Below are positions 43,773-52,982 of a stretch of 64,000 nt of DNA, piece after piece. Position 1 is the stretch's first letter. Each line of letters starts with the position of its first letter. The stretch comes from Paracoccaceae bacterium (GTDB lineage Bacteria > Pseudomonadota > Alphaproteobacteria > Rhodobacterales > Rhodobacteraceae), in NCBI GenBank assembly GCA_028284605.1, contig JANQRL010000033.1:62001-126000 (forward strand), read 5' to 3'. The position numbers were made by a program, and so were the translations under genes. The notes beneath the pieces are model-generated. The model did not search any database, had not been told where the DNA came from, and saw only the letters and a program-made list of their open reading frames with translations.

Positions 43773-45443
43773 ATGCCAAAGCCTAACTCTCACCCCAAGG
43801 TCGACGAGATCGATGCCGCCTTTCGGGCGGGTCGCATGGACAGGCGCGCGTTCCTGCGCACCGCCACTCTGCTTGGCACCTCCGCCGCTGCGGCCTACGC
43901 GATGGTGGGTCTGCCCATGCCCGCGCGGGCACAGGGCGCGATGCCGCACGGCGGCACACTCCGGGTGGAGACGACGGTCTATGACGTCAGCTCGCCACCC
44001 ACCGCCTCGACCACGGCCCATCCGATCATCTATTCCAACGTGGTCGAACACCTCACCCGCGTCGGCACGGACAACGTCACGCGCCCGCATCTGTTGGAAA
44101 GCTGGGAGCCGTCCGACGACCTGAGGAGCTGGACCTTGCGCGTCCGTCCCGGCGTCACCTGGCATTCGGGCCGCACCTTCACCGCCGACGATGTGATCTG
44201 GAACCTTACCCGGCTGGTCTCGGACGAGGTCGGCTCGTCGACCCTGGGCCTGATGAAGGGCTACCTGCTGACGGAATATGAAAGCGACGAGCTTGACGAC
44301 GATGGCAACCCCCGACGCGCCCACCGGCTCTGGCGTGAGGACGCGATCGAAAAGCTGGACGACATGACCGTGCGCCTGAACCTCAAGGAGGCGCAACTGG
44401 CCGTGCCCGAGCACCTCAACCATTATCCGGCGGTGATGCTGGACCCCGATGACGGCGGCGTCTTCGGAGTGGAGGCAAACGGCACCGGGCCTTTCACGCT
44501 GGCCGAGATCGATCCGGGCCGGCGCGCGGTGCTGGTGGCCAACCCCGACTATTGGGGTGAGGGCCCCTATCTTGACCGGGTGGAGTTGGTGGATGTCGGC
44601 GGCAACGATCAGGCGATCATGAACGCGCTGATCTCGGGCCAGGTGCATGGCGCCTTCCAGGTGCAGCCGGAGCTGGCGCCGATCCTGGCGAACCAGGAGC
44701 ATCTGCAATTGCACGAGGCCACGACGGCCGACACCGCCATTACCCGCATGAACGTCACGCACAAGCCCTTCGACGATCCCCGGGTGCGCAAGGCCTTTCG
44801 GCTAGCCCTCGACGCGGAAAAGGCCGTGGCGGTGGCCTTTGGGCCCTACGCCGCGCCGGCGGAGCACCATCATGTCGCCCCGATCCACCCCGAATACGCC
44901 GACCTGCCGCCAATGACCCGCGACGTGGAGGCGGCCCGGGCACTCCTGGCCGAGGCCGGCTATCCTGATGGCGTCGACGTCGAACTCACGATCCAGCAGA
45001 ACCCGCCGCACCACCTGCGCAGTGCCACAGCCATGCAGGAGATGTGGCGGGACGCGGGTATTCGGGCCGAGATCAACGTGGTGCCCAATCCGCAATATTG
45101 GGATGTCTGGACGACCGCACCGCTCGGCACCACCGTCTGGGCGCACCGGCCGTTGGGGGTGATCAACCTCTCGCTCGCCTACCGCTCCGGGGTGCCATGG
45201 AACGAGAGCGCCTATGCCAACCCCGACTTCGACGCACTGCTCACGCAGGCCGAGGCCCTGCCTGACCCCGACGAACGCCGCGAGGTCATGGCGCAGATCC
45301 AGGCTTTGCTGCAAGAAGACGGCCCGATTATCCAGACCTACTGGCGGAAGCTGCTGACGTTCTACGACAAGCGCGTGAAGGGGTTTGAGATGCACCCGAC
45401 CTACGCGGTCGCCTTCAACGAGATGGGGCTGGACGAGGGCTGA
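43773..45443 (+). CDS. ABC transporter substrate-binding protein, family 5, Tat-exported
   Basis: 556 residues from the ATG at 43773. The start carries a hydrophilic leader, then a twin-arginine signal MDRRAFLRTATLLGTSAAAA and a cleavage region ARAQGA. The mature protein is DppA/OppA-like: WTLRVRPGVTWHSGRTFTAD, VLVANPDYWGEGPYLDRVEL and ELTIQQNPPHHLRSA. It leads the operon binding protein-DppB-DppC-fused ATPase-tandem DUF427, which lies entirely between two IS6 remnants. The ligand is unknown. Confidence 0.88.
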   Translation: MPKPNSHPKVDEIDAAFRAGRMDRRAFLRTATLLGTSAAAAYAMVGLPMPARAQGAMPHGGTLRVETTVYDVSSPPTASTTAHPIIYSNVVEHLTRVGTDNVTRPHLLESWEPSDDLRSWTLRVRPGVTWHSGRTFTADDVIWNLTRLVSDEVGSSTLGLMKGYLLTEYESDELDDDGNPRRAHRLWREDAIEKLDDMTVRLNLKEAQLAVPEHLNHYPAVMLDPDDGGVFGVEANGTGPFTLAEIDPGRRAVLVANPDYWGEGPYLDRVELVDVGGNDQAIMNALISGQVHGAFQVQPELAPILANQEHLQLHEATTADTAITRMNVTHKPFDDPRVRKAFRLALDAEKAVAVAFGPYAAPAEHHHVAPIHPEYADLPPMTRDVEAARALLAEAGYPDGVDVELTIQQNPPHHLRSATAMQEMWRDAGIRAEINVVPNPQYWDVWTTAPLGTTVWAHRPLGVINLSLAYRSGVPWNESAYANPDFDALLTQAEALPDPDERREVMAQIQALLQEDGPIIQTYWRKLLTFYDKRVKGFEMHPTYAVAFNEMGLDEG

Positions 45444-45444
45444 C

Positions 45445-46467
45445 TTGAAACTCGCCCTTTTCGTCTTGCGGCGGCTCGGCCAGACGCTCTTCACGATGCT
45501 GGCCGCGTCCTTCCTGCTGTTTGCACTGACCGAGTTCCAGCCCGGGACCGTCGCCTCCAAGATCCTCGGACCTTACGCCGTGGAGACACAGGTGGCGCTC
45601 CTGTCGGAGAAGCTGGGCCTCGACGACCCGCTGCTCACCCGCTATGCGCGCTGGCTCGGTACGCTGGCGGGCGTGATCGAGAACCCGCTGTCGGATCCCG
45701 CACTTGGCCTCGGTCTCAGCGATCCGCGCGGCACGCAATATGTCGGCAATTTCGGCTTTTCGCTGATGCAGAAGGAACCGGTCGCCGATGTGATCGCGGA
45801 CCGGCTGGGCAATACGGTGCTCCTGACGGTCTGGGCCATCGGCCTCACCATCCCGCTCTCGCTGCTTCTTGGCACGCTGGCGGGGATGCGCCCGGGCAGC
45901 CTGGCGGACCGGGCGATTTCCACCACGACGGTGATCCTGACCTCGCTGCCGGAATTCGTGACCGCCGTGGTGTTGCTCTTGATCTTCACCGCCTGGCTGG
46001 GCTGGCTGCCCGGGACCAGCCCGCTCGACCCCGGCGACCGCTGGAGCCTCGGCGCGCAACTGGTGATGCCGGTCACGGTGCTGGTCATCGCGTCGTCGGC
46101 CTATGTCACGCGCATCGTGCGGGCCTCGGTCGCCGACACGATCGGCAAAGACCATGTGCGGACCGCCACGCTCAAGGGGCTGTCGCCGGCACGGGTGATC
46201 TGGTCCCATGTGCTGCGCAACGCGATGATCGCGCCGGTGACGGTGATCCTTTTGCAGATCAACTGGATCCTCACCGGCGTTGTGGTGGTGGAGGCGATTT
46301 TTGCCTATCCCGGCATTGGGTCGCTCATGCTGCGCGCGGCCCTTTTCGGAGATATCTTCACCGTGCAGGCACTGACCCTGCTGGCATTGGCCGTCGCCAT
46401 CGTGACGCAGTTTCTGGGCGATCTGCTCTATGCCGCGCTCGACCCGCGGATCCGGGCCGGCACATGA
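45445..46467 (+). CDS. ABC transporter permease, DppB type
   Basis: 340 residues with a probable TTG start at 45445, 1 bp after the binding-protein stop; the protein then begins KLALFVLRRLGQTLFTMLAA as DppB proteins do. An in-frame ATG at 45385 lies within the upstream gene. Six membrane segments, the coupling loop HVRTATLKGLSPARVIWSHV and the end LDPRIRAGT are present. Between helices 1 and 2 there is a longer periplasmic stretch with LGLSDPRGTQYVGNFGFSLM. Confidence 0.87.
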   Translation: MKLALFVLRRLGQTLFTMLAASFLLFALTEFQPGTVASKILGPYAVETQVALLSEKLGLDDPLLTRYARWLGTLAGVIENPLSDPALGLGLSDPRGTQYVGNFGFSLMQKEPVADVIADRLGNTVLLTVWAIGLTIPLSLLLGTLAGMRPGSLADRAISTTTVILTSLPEFVTAVVLLLIFTAWLGWLPGTSPLDPGDRWSLGAQLVMPVTVLVIASSAYVTRIVRASVADTIGKDHVRTATLKGLSPARVIWSHVLRNAMIAPVTVILLQINWILTGVVVVEAIFAYPGIGSLMLRAALFGDIFTVQALTLLALAVAIVTQFLGDLLYAALDPRIRAGT

Positions 46468-47264
46468 CCCGACCCTCCGGCGCGATCCTGATCGGCGGCG
46501 GCATCCTGCTCCTCTGGGGCATCGTGGCCCTTTTCGCGCCACTGTTGTCCCCCTGGAGCCCAACGGAAATCGACTTTGCTGCCGCCGCGAATCCAGGCCC
46601 GTCCGCCGCCCATCCGCTGGGCACCGACCCGGTGGGCCGGGATATGCTGGCGCGGCTGATCTACGGCGCGCGCACGACCTATATCGTGGTGCCGCTCGCC
46701 ATCGGGTCGGCCTTCCTGACGGGCGGCATCGCGGGGATGTTGGCGGGCTGGTACGGTGGCTGGGTCGACAGCCTCGTCAGCCGGATCAGCGACGTGCTGC
46801 TGAGTTTCCCCGCGCTCGTCCTCTACATCGTCCTGATCACGGCTTTCGGACCGTCGGTGACCAACATCGTTGTCGCCGTGACACTCGCCTATGCGCCGGG
46901 CATGGCGCGACTGATGCGCGGGCAGGTCCTGTCGGTCAAACGCGCCGAATACGTGCAGGCGGCGCAAGCGGCCGGCGAGCCCGCGCCTTACATCATGGTG
47001 GTGGAAATCCTGCCCAATGTGGGCGGGCCGCTCATCGTCGATCTGTGCCTGCGGGCGGGTTACACGGTGATCCTGATCGGCACGCTGGGCTTTCTTGGAC
47101 TTGGCCTGCCACCGCCCACGCCCGACTGGGGCGGCATGGTGGTCGAGGGGGTGCCGTTCCTGCCGCTGCACCCGCATATGGCGCTCCTGCCCGCCGCCGC
47201 CGTCACCTCCGTCGTGGTGGCCTGCAACCTCCTGGCCGACGGGCTGAGAGAGCGCACCGCATGA
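46464..47264 (+). CDS. ABC transporter permease, DppC type
   Basis: 266 residues: AHPLGTDPVGRDMLARLIYG, six membrane segments, coupling loop EYVQAAQAAGEPAPYIMVVE and the C-terminal FLGLGLPPPTPDWGGMVVEG. It partners the DppB-type permease encoded upstream. Its ATG overlaps that stop (ATGA), and its own stop overlaps the ATPase start in the same way. Confidence 0.92.
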   Translation: MTRPSGAILIGGGILLLWGIVALFAPLLSPWSPTEIDFAAAANPGPSAAHPLGTDPVGRDMLARLIYGARTTYIVVPLAIGSAFLTGGIAGMLAGWYGGWVDSLVSRISDVLLSFPALVLYIVLITAFGPSVTNIVVAVTLAYAPGMARLMRGQVLSVKRAEYVQAAQAAGEPAPYIMVVEILPNVGGPLIVDLCLRAGYTVILIGTLGFLGLGLPPPTPDWGGMVVEGVPFLPLHPHMALLPAAAVTSVVVACNLLADGLRERTA

Positions 47265-48823
47265 CCGCGGTGCTCGACATCGCCGGCCTGAGCGTGGCTT
47301 ACGGGGCCGGACCGGAGGTCGTCTCGGGCGTCGATCTGCGGATCGGCCCGGGCGAGAGCCTCGGTCTCGTGGGCGAATCCGGCAGCGGCAAGTCCACCGT
47401 GGCGATGGCCGTCATGGGGCATCTGGGGCCGGGCCGCGTCACCTCCGGCAGGATCCTGCTCGACGGTGCGGACATCACGGGCCTCGCGGAACCCGCGATG
47501 CGACGGCTGCGCGGCGACCGGCTGGCCATGGTCTATCAGGACCCGATCGGGGCGCTGAACCCGACCATGCGGGTGGGCCGGCAACTGGCCGAGGCCGCGC
47601 GGCGGCGCGACGACCCGGCGCGCGCGATACGCGAGGTGCTGACCCGCACCCGCTTTCCCGACCCGGAGCGTATCCTGCGCCGCTGGCCGCATGAACTCTC
47701 AGGCGGTCAGGCGCAACGCATCGTGATCGCCATGGCACTTCTCGCGCGCCCGCGCCTTCTGATCCTCGATGAGCCCACCACCGGGCTTGACGTGACGGTC
47801 GAGGCAGAAGTTACCGACCTCGTTGCGGAAATCGCCGCCGCGGGCGAGTCCGCGCTGCTCTATATCAGCCACGATCTCAACCTCATCGCCAAGGTCACTC
47901 TACGCGTGGGCGTGATGCAGGAGGGCCGGATCGTGGAAGAGGGGCCGGTCGGCGAGGTTCTGGCAACGCCACAGCACCCCTACACCCGGCACCTGCTCGA
48001 CTGCCTTCCGCGCGGCATCGGCAAGACCGCGCGCGAAGGCGGCACCCCGCCCCTGGTACGGCTCGACCGGCTGACACGGGTCTTTTCCGGCGGGCTCTTC
48101 TCCAAGGGTCCCGAGGTCAGGGCCGCGGACGGCGTATCCTTCCACATTGGACGGGGCGAAACGGTCGCGCTCATCGGTGAAAGCGGCTCTGGCAAGTCGA
48201 CCGTGGCGCGCATCCTGATCGGTCTCGATACCGCCGATGGCGGCACGGTGGATTTCGATGGTCAGGCCATTGCGCAGCTGCCCGCCGGAGCCCGGCCTCG
48301 CGATCTGATCCGTCGAATCCGGATCGTGTTCCAGAACCCCGATGGCACGCTCAACCCGGCGCACCGGGTCGGACGCATCCTGGCGCGGGCTCTCAAACGC
48401 GCCGGCAAGCCGCGCGATGCCGCCTCTGTCGAGGCGCTGCTGGCGCTGGTCCGGCTGCCGCCGGAGACAGCGCGCCGCCGCCCCGCCGCACTTTCGGGCG
48501 GGCAGCGCCAGCGCGTGGCGATCGCGCGGGCCTTTGCCGGAACCCCCGATCTCGTCATCGCCGATGAACCGACCTCTGCCCTCGATGTCTCCGTCCAGGC
48601 CGCCATCGTCGATCTGATGGGCGACGTGCAGCAGGCGTCCGGCACCGCCGTTCTCTTCATCAGTCATGACCTCGCTCTTGTGCGATCCATCGCCGATCGG
48701 GTCGTGGTGCTCTACCAGGGCAAGATCGTCGAAGAGGGGCCGGCCGCCGAGATCTTTGCCGCCCCACAACACGCCTATACCAAGACGCTGCTGGCCGCCG
48801 CGGCCCATGCGCTCACCCGCTGA
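47261..48823 (+). CDS. Fused double ATP-binding protein of a peptide-type ABC importer
   Basis: 520 residues with two ATPase units. Unit 1: [42 protein letters not shown]. Unit 2: [42 protein letters not shown]. Each ends with the HPYTRHLL or HAYTKTLL tail of the oligopeptide class. It is a second, independent DppD-DppF fusion in the window; the other is at 18838. It energises the permeases just upstream. Confidence 0.93.
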   Translation: MTAVLDIAGLSVAYGAGPEVVSGVDLRIGPGESLGLVGESGSGKSTVAMAVMGHLGPGRVTSGRILLDGADITGLAEPAMRRLRGDRLAMVYQDPIGALNPTMRVGRQLAEAARRRDDPARAIREVLTRTRFPDPERILRRWPHELSGGQAQRIVIAMALLARPRLLILDEPTTGLDVTVEAEVTDLVAEIAAAGESALLYISHDLNLIAKVTLRVGVMQEGRIVEEGPVGEVLATPQHPYTRHLLDCLPRGIGKTAREGGTPPLVRLDRLTRVFSGGLFSKGPEVRAADGVSFHIGRGETVALIGESGSGKSTVARILIGLDTADGGTVDFDGQAIAQLPAGARPRDLIRRIRIVFQNPDGTLNPAHRVGRILARALKRAGKPRDAASVEALLALVRLPPETARRRPAALSGGQRQRVAIARAFAGTPDLVIADEPTSALDVSVQAAIVDLMGDVQQASGTAVLFISHDLALVRSIADRVVVLYQGKIVEEGPAAEIFAAPQHAYTKTLLAAAAHALTR

Positions 48824-48841
48824 TGTTCAAAGGAGCCTCCC

Positions 48842-49699
48842 ATGCGCCAACCCCACCTCAAGATGCGCGGCCCCTGGCAGCCACCGCTCGACCAGGTCGT
48901 GCAATACGACTTCGCGCCGGGCTATGTCGTCTTCACCCTGCCCTGCCCCAAGCGGATCCGGGTCATGGCGAACGGCCAAACCCTGGCCGATTCCACCCGC
49001 GTGCTCACGCTCTACGAGTCCGATCACATCCCGATCTACTACTTTCCGATGGAAGACATCCGCATGGATCTGATGGGCCCGGGCAAACGCACCACCCGCT
49101 CCCCCTACAAGGGCGATGCGCGGCACTACTCGCTCAAGGGCGGGGGGGAACCCTACGAGGACATCATGTGGCACTACGAACGTCCCGTGCCAGGCTCGCC
49201 CGACCTGTCCGGCCATGCGTCCTTCTACTGGCATGAGGTCGACCGCTGGTTCGAGGAGGATGAGGAGGTCTTCGTGCATGTCCGGGACCCCTTCCGACGG
49301 GTCGATTGCCTGCCCAGCACACGCCGGGTCACGGTCGAGCATGGCGGACAGGTGGTGGCCGACAGCGGGCGCGGCGTGTTCCTCTTCGAAAACGGCCTGC
49401 CGACCCGACACTACCTCCCGCGGCAGGACGTGGACGCCGCTGTTCTGGAACCAAGCGCGCTGCGCACCCAATGCCCCTACAAGGGCGAGGCGCACTACCA
49501 TCATCTGAATGCCGGGGGTGACCGGATCGAAAACGCGGTCTGGTTCTACCCCAATCCCGTAGAGGAAAGCGCACGCATCCGGGGCCTTCTTTGCTTTGCG
49601 GGGGAATTGGTCGACCGGATCAGCGTCGACGGGCAGACGGTGGAGCGCCCGATCACGGCAATGACCAAGGGATACAACTACCACGGCTACAAGGATTGA
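48842..49699 (+). CDS. Tandem DUF427 domain protein
   Basis: 285 residues built of two DUF427 units. The first (about 35-135) has KRIRVMANGQTLADSTRVL, YYFPMEDIRMDLMGPG, SPYKGDARHYSL. The second (about 160-270) has RRVTVEHGGQVVADSGRGVF, HYLPRQDVDAAVLEPS, CPYKGEAHYHHL. The repeated R-V-x-x-x-G-x-x-V/L-A-D-S, Y-x-P-x-x-D-V and PYKG motifs define the family, whose biochemical function is not established. It is the last gene of the importer operon with a GGAGCC ribosome site, so a role in processing the imported compound is likely. Confidence 0.85.
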   Translation: MRQPHLKMRGPWQPPLDQVVQYDFAPGYVVFTLPCPKRIRVMANGQTLADSTRVLTLYESDHIPIYYFPMEDIRMDLMGPGKRTTRSPYKGDARHYSLKGGGEPYEDIMWHYERPVPGSPDLSGHASFYWHEVDRWFEEDEEVFVHVRDPFRRVDCLPSTRRVTVEHGGQVVADSGRGVFLFENGLPTRHYLPRQDVDAAVLEPSALRTQCPYKGEAHYHHLNAGGDRIENAVWFYPNPVEESARIRGLLCFAGELVDRISVDGQTVERPITAMTKGYNYHGYKD

Positions 49700-49706
49700 T
49701 CGCCTG

Positions 49707-50036
49707 GGCGCTGTCAGACGAGTTCGACCCAGTCTCTGGTCGGACAGTGCCGCTGTGCCTTATCCCGCGCAAAGACCGCGCCACTCGATAAGCGCTGCGG
49801 TGCGGTTCAGCTTGAAGAGGGGTCGGCTTGAGAGGCCGCGTTCCTGATTGAGGGGGTCGAGGCGGAGGCGCGGACTGCGGCGGATTTCCGAAGATTTCGC
49901 ATCGGGCGGACCCGGATGTAGAGCATCACCGCCAGACGGCTGATCTCGGCACTCGTCTTGAAGGACTTGAAAGGGCGAATGCCTGGTCATCCGCCGAGAC
50001 GTGCCAGAGCCCTGCCCCGCCTTAAGCCAGACTCCT
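49707..50036 (-). mobile_element. Internally deleted IS6-family element, copy 2
   Basis: On the minus strand the ATG at 49990 starts MTRHSPF, and after a frameshift FKSFKTSAEISRLAVMLYIR, the N-terminus of an IS6/IS240-type transposase. It is joined directly to the C-terminal end LNQERGLSSRPLFKLNRTAA followed by LIEWRGLCAG. The core with the DDE residues is missing, as in copy 1. The left end GGGCGCTGTCAGACG resembles the copy-1 terminal repeat with one inserted base; the right end is not recognisable. It has the same orientation as copy 1, about 6.6 kb away. Confidence 0.72.
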
Positions 50037-50067
50037 CCGCCCTCCGGCCTTCCCAGCGGGCGGTGTA

Positions 50068-50097
50068 TTGACAAAAAAATACGGATATCCTTATTTT
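50068..50097 (+). promoter_or_regulatory. Promoter with palindrome before the polyamine-type importer
   Basis: A perfect TTGACA (50068-50073), 18 bp spacer, TATTTT (50092-50097). The spacer holds the near-perfect palindrome AATACGGATATCCTTATT (50078-50095; core GGATATCC), placed so that a bound regulator would block RNA polymerase. It is directly after the IS6 remnant. A related GATATTC core lies at the same place in the promoter at 59848-59876. Confidence 0.65.
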
Positions 50098-50129
50098 AGT
50101 CTTGAGCGGATCGCCGACAGGGGGCCAGT

Positions 50130-51293
50130 GTGGAGTTGAGTCGCATCCGACCTGATCAAGACCTGGCGGCTTCACCGCCGCGTCATGAACGATCCTCCAG
50201 CGGCGAAGCCAGCGGGCTCACGATCAGACAGGTCGAAAAATCCTACAGCTCGGGACCGAGCAAGGTAACTGCCCTGCGGGACATCCATCTCGAGATCCGG
50301 GATGGTGAGTTCTTTTCGTTGCTGGGCCCGTCCGGCTGCGGAAAGTCAACGCTGCTACGTATCCTGGCGGGCCTCGAGGCACCGGATTCCGGAGATGTAC
50401 TCTTGAATGGTGTCAGCCTCAGAAACACGCCGCCAAACAAACGCCCCCTGAACACGGTTTTTCAGTCCTATGCCCTGTTTCCACATATGACCGTGGCGAA
50501 GAACATCGCGTATGGTCTGGAGGCGCAGGGTCTCGACAGAGATCGCATTCGCCGGCGCGTCGGCGAGATGCTCGATCTTATTCAGCTTCTTGAATTGGAG
50601 ACCCGATATCCCGGGCAGCTTTCGGGGGGCCAACGCCAGAGGGTGGCCATCGCCCGCGCGCTCGCGCCCCGGCCAGAGGTGCTGCTGCTCGATGAATCCC
50701 TGTCGGCCCTGGACCGCCAGCTCAGAAAAGACATGCAGAAAGAGCTCAAACGAATTCAACGTGATACGGGCGTCACGTTTCTGTTTGTCACCCACGACCA
50801 GGACGAAGCCATGGCGATGTCGGATACCATGGCAATCCTCAATCAAGGTAGCGTCGTTCAAGTTGGAACCCCGCTGGACCTCTATCGCGCACCGAATTCG
50901 CGCTTCGTCGCCGGGTTCATAGGGGACACCAATTTCATCAAAGCCAAGGTCACCGATAGCCGAACACTGAAGGTCGGGGACCAGACCCTCACCAGCCATC
51001 ATGGACTGCCGGTCGGTGAATGCGTGGAGCTGGCCATTCGCCCCGAGGCGATCTCCCTCGACCCAGATGGTTCGAGAACGGCGGGTCTGGACGCGCTCAT
51101 CATCGAGACACGCCTCACCGGCGGCGCCTTGGAATGCGTCATGCTACTTCAGGACGGGCAGCGGGTGGATGCCCGCCTGCCCGTCATCCAGTTGGGCGAT
51201 GCGCCAGATGCCAGTACAGCAGCACGGCTCTACTTCGATCTGGCGGCGACGCCGTCGTTCCCCCTATCACCGCCCTCGCCTCCCCATGAGTAA
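50130..51293 (+). CDS. Spermidine/putrescine-type ABC transporter ATP-binding protein (PotA-like)
   Basis: 387 residues with a GTG start. The ATPase domain (about 35-260) has [19 protein letters not shown], the signature [15 protein letters not shown], Walker B LLLDESLSALD, in which the usual DEP is DES, and the switch VTHDQDEAMAMSD. A TOBE domain follows (about 300-380, VELAIRPEAISL). Its length and arrangement match PotA. First gene of the ATPase-permease-permease-binding protein operon; the next ATG overlaps its stop by 8 bp. The N-terminal 25 residues are extra relative to PotA. Confidence 0.92.
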   Translation: MELSRIRPDQDLAASPPRHERSSSGEASGLTIRQVEKSYSSGPSKVTALRDIHLEIRDGEFFSLLGPSGCGKSTLLRILAGLEAPDSGDVLLNGVSLRNTPPNKRPLNTVFQSYALFPHMTVAKNIAYGLEAQGLDRDRIRRRVGEMLDLIQLLELETRYPGQLSGGQRQRVAIARALAPRPEVLLLDESLSALDRQLRKDMQKELKRIQRDTGVTFLFVTHDQDEAMAMSDTMAILNQGSVVQVGTPLDLYRAPNSRFVAGFIGDTNFIKAKVTDSRTLKVGDQTLTSHHGLPVGECVELAIRPEAISLDPDGSRTAGLDALIIETRLTGGALECVMLLQDGQRVDARLPVIQLGDAPDASTAARLYFDLAATPSFPLSPPSPPHE

Positions 51294-52179
51294 TAGGTCA
51301 GCGCACTCATATCTCGCCATCGGTCTTCCACTTCTGGCACTCGCGTTTCTGTTCTTCGGACCGCTCCTGGCCATACTTGCCGCGTCCTTCACCGAGCGCG
51401 CACCGAATGGCGGCATCGACTGGTCCGGGCCGGTTTTCGACGCCTACACCGCGCTCTTCTATACCCCGGATCTCTTTGGCGAGTTGGAACCCAACAGGGC
51501 ATTTCTCTCCGCGTTCTCCCGATCCCTCTATCTGGCTACCTGCACGACACTGATCTGCCTCGTCGCCGCTATTCCCATGGCGATCTACATCTCGCGTCGC
51601 AGCGAGAGAACCAAGACATTGTTGCTATTGCTCATCACGATTCCGTTCTGGGCAAACCTTCTTGCCCGCAATTACGCCTGGATTCTGATCTTGCGCGCGA
51701 ACGGCCTTCTCGACAGCGCACTTCAATCCATCTGGCCAGGCTTCGAGGGCACCGGTTTGCTCTATAGCGAGACCGCAATCCTCATCGGCCTCGTCTATTC
51801 CTTTCTTCCGTTCATGGTGCTGCCGATCTTCGCGAGCGCGGAACGCTTCGATTGGGACCTCGTCAGTGCGTCCCGTGATCTCGGCGCCAGTGTATCGAGA
51901 ACCTATGGCAAGGTAGTCCTGCCGCTCCTTACTCCCGGAATACTTGCCGGATCGATATTGGTATTTATCCCTTCAATGGGCAACTTCATTACCCCGCAAT
52001 TGCTGGGCGGCGGGCAGGACTTCATGCTCGGTAACCTGATTGCCTTGCAGTTCGGTGCCTCGCGCAACTGGGCCCATGGCGCAGCGATCGCGGTCGGGTT
52101 GATGATCGGGATTTCCCTCGTCCTGCTTTGCCTCCGGCGGTTGGGGCCAAAAGGCCCGCACCTGAGCGGCGGAGCCTGA
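51286..52179 (+). CDS. Spermidine/putrescine-type ABC permease (PotB-like)
   Basis: 297 residues with six membrane segments and the type-I permease loop DWDLVSASRDLGASVSRTYG followed by VVLPLLTPGILAGS. Family hallmarks include FWANLLARNYAWILILRANG and FIPSMGNFITPQLLGGGQDF, both typical of PotB. The ATG at 51286 overlaps the ATPase stop by 8 bp. It forms the channel with the PotC-like protein encoded 2 bp downstream. Confidence 0.9.
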   Translation: MSNRSAHSYLAIGLPLLALAFLFFGPLLAILAASFTERAPNGGIDWSGPVFDAYTALFYTPDLFGELEPNRAFLSAFSRSLYLATCTTLICLVAAIPMAIYISRRSERTKTLLLLLITIPFWANLLARNYAWILILRANGLLDSALQSIWPGFEGTGLLYSETAILIGLVYSFLPFMVLPIFASAERFDWDLVSASRDLGASVSRTYGKVVLPLLTPGILAGSILVFIPSMGNFITPQLLGGGQDFMLGNLIALQFGASRNWAHGAAIAVGLMIGISLVLLCLRRLGPKGPHLSGGA

Positions 52180-52181
52180 GC

Positions 52182-52982
52182 ATGTCGGAGACCGGAAAAG
52201 CCCGGCACCTTTCTGGCCGTGTCCTCGTGGTCTTATTCTTTCTGTTCTTGTATTTTCCTCTATTCGCTCTTGTCGGGCTGTCGTTCAACGAGAACCGCTC
52301 GGTCACCGTTTGGACAGGGTTTTCGTTCGACTGGTATCTGCGCCTTCTCGAGAACGAAGACCTCCTGCTTGCGGCACGAACGAGCATCACTGTCGCCCTG
52401 GCATCCGCGACTCTGGCCACCCTCATTGCACTGCCGGCCGCGGTCGGGCTCGCGAGGACCTCGTTCAGGGGCCGCAACAGTCTCGATGGCGCCTTTCGGT
52501 TACCCCTTTTGGTACCGGATATCGTGTTTGCGATTGGCGCGCTTCTCTTCGTTCTGTCGATTGGCCTGAAGCCCGGCCTTGCGACGCTTATCATCGGTCA
52601 CACAGCATTCTGTATCCCATTCTGCTATCTGCCGATACGGGCGCGCATCGCAGGTTTCGACTGGTCACTCGTCGATGCATCCAGCGACCTTTATTCGTCA
52701 CGCATTCGGACGTTGCGGCGGGTAACGCTGCCGCTTCTCTTTCCCGGCATCGCTGCGGGTTTCCTATTGGCCTTCATCGTCAGCCTCGACGACTTCATCG
52801 TTAGTTTCTTCCTCTCCGGTCCGGGTAGCATCACCGTCCCTGTTTACGTTTTCGGCCTCATTCGAATTGGCGTAACGCCGGAGGTCAATGCCATCGCCTC
52901 ATTGCTCGTCATGGTGTCCGTGACGATCACAATCCTGTTCTTCATCGCGCAATCCCAAAGTCAAAGGAAGGTGGAAAAATGA
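52182..52982 (+). CDS. Spermidine/putrescine-type ABC permease (PotC-like)
   Basis: 266 residues, six membrane segments. LYFPLFALVGLSFNENRSV near the start, the coupling loop VDASSDLYSSRIRTLRRVTL and IVSLDDFIVSFFLSGPGSIT are PotC marks. The ATG at 52182 is 2 bp after the PotB-like stop; its stop overlaps the binding-protein start (ATGA). The DNA is visibly richer in A and T than the genes before 50 kb. Confidence 0.9.
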   Translation: MSETGKARHLSGRVLVVLFFLFLYFPLFALVGLSFNENRSVTVWTGFSFDWYLRLLENEDLLLAARTSITVALASATLATLIALPAAVGLARTSFRGRNSLDGAFRLPLLVPDIVFAIGALLFVLSIGLKPGLATLIIGHTAFCIPFCYLPIRARIAGFDWSLVDASSDLYSSRIRTLRRVTLPLLFPGIAAGFLLAFIVSLDDFIVSFFLSGPGSITVPVYVFGLIRIGVTPEVNAIASLLVMVSVTITILFFIAQSQSQRKVEK

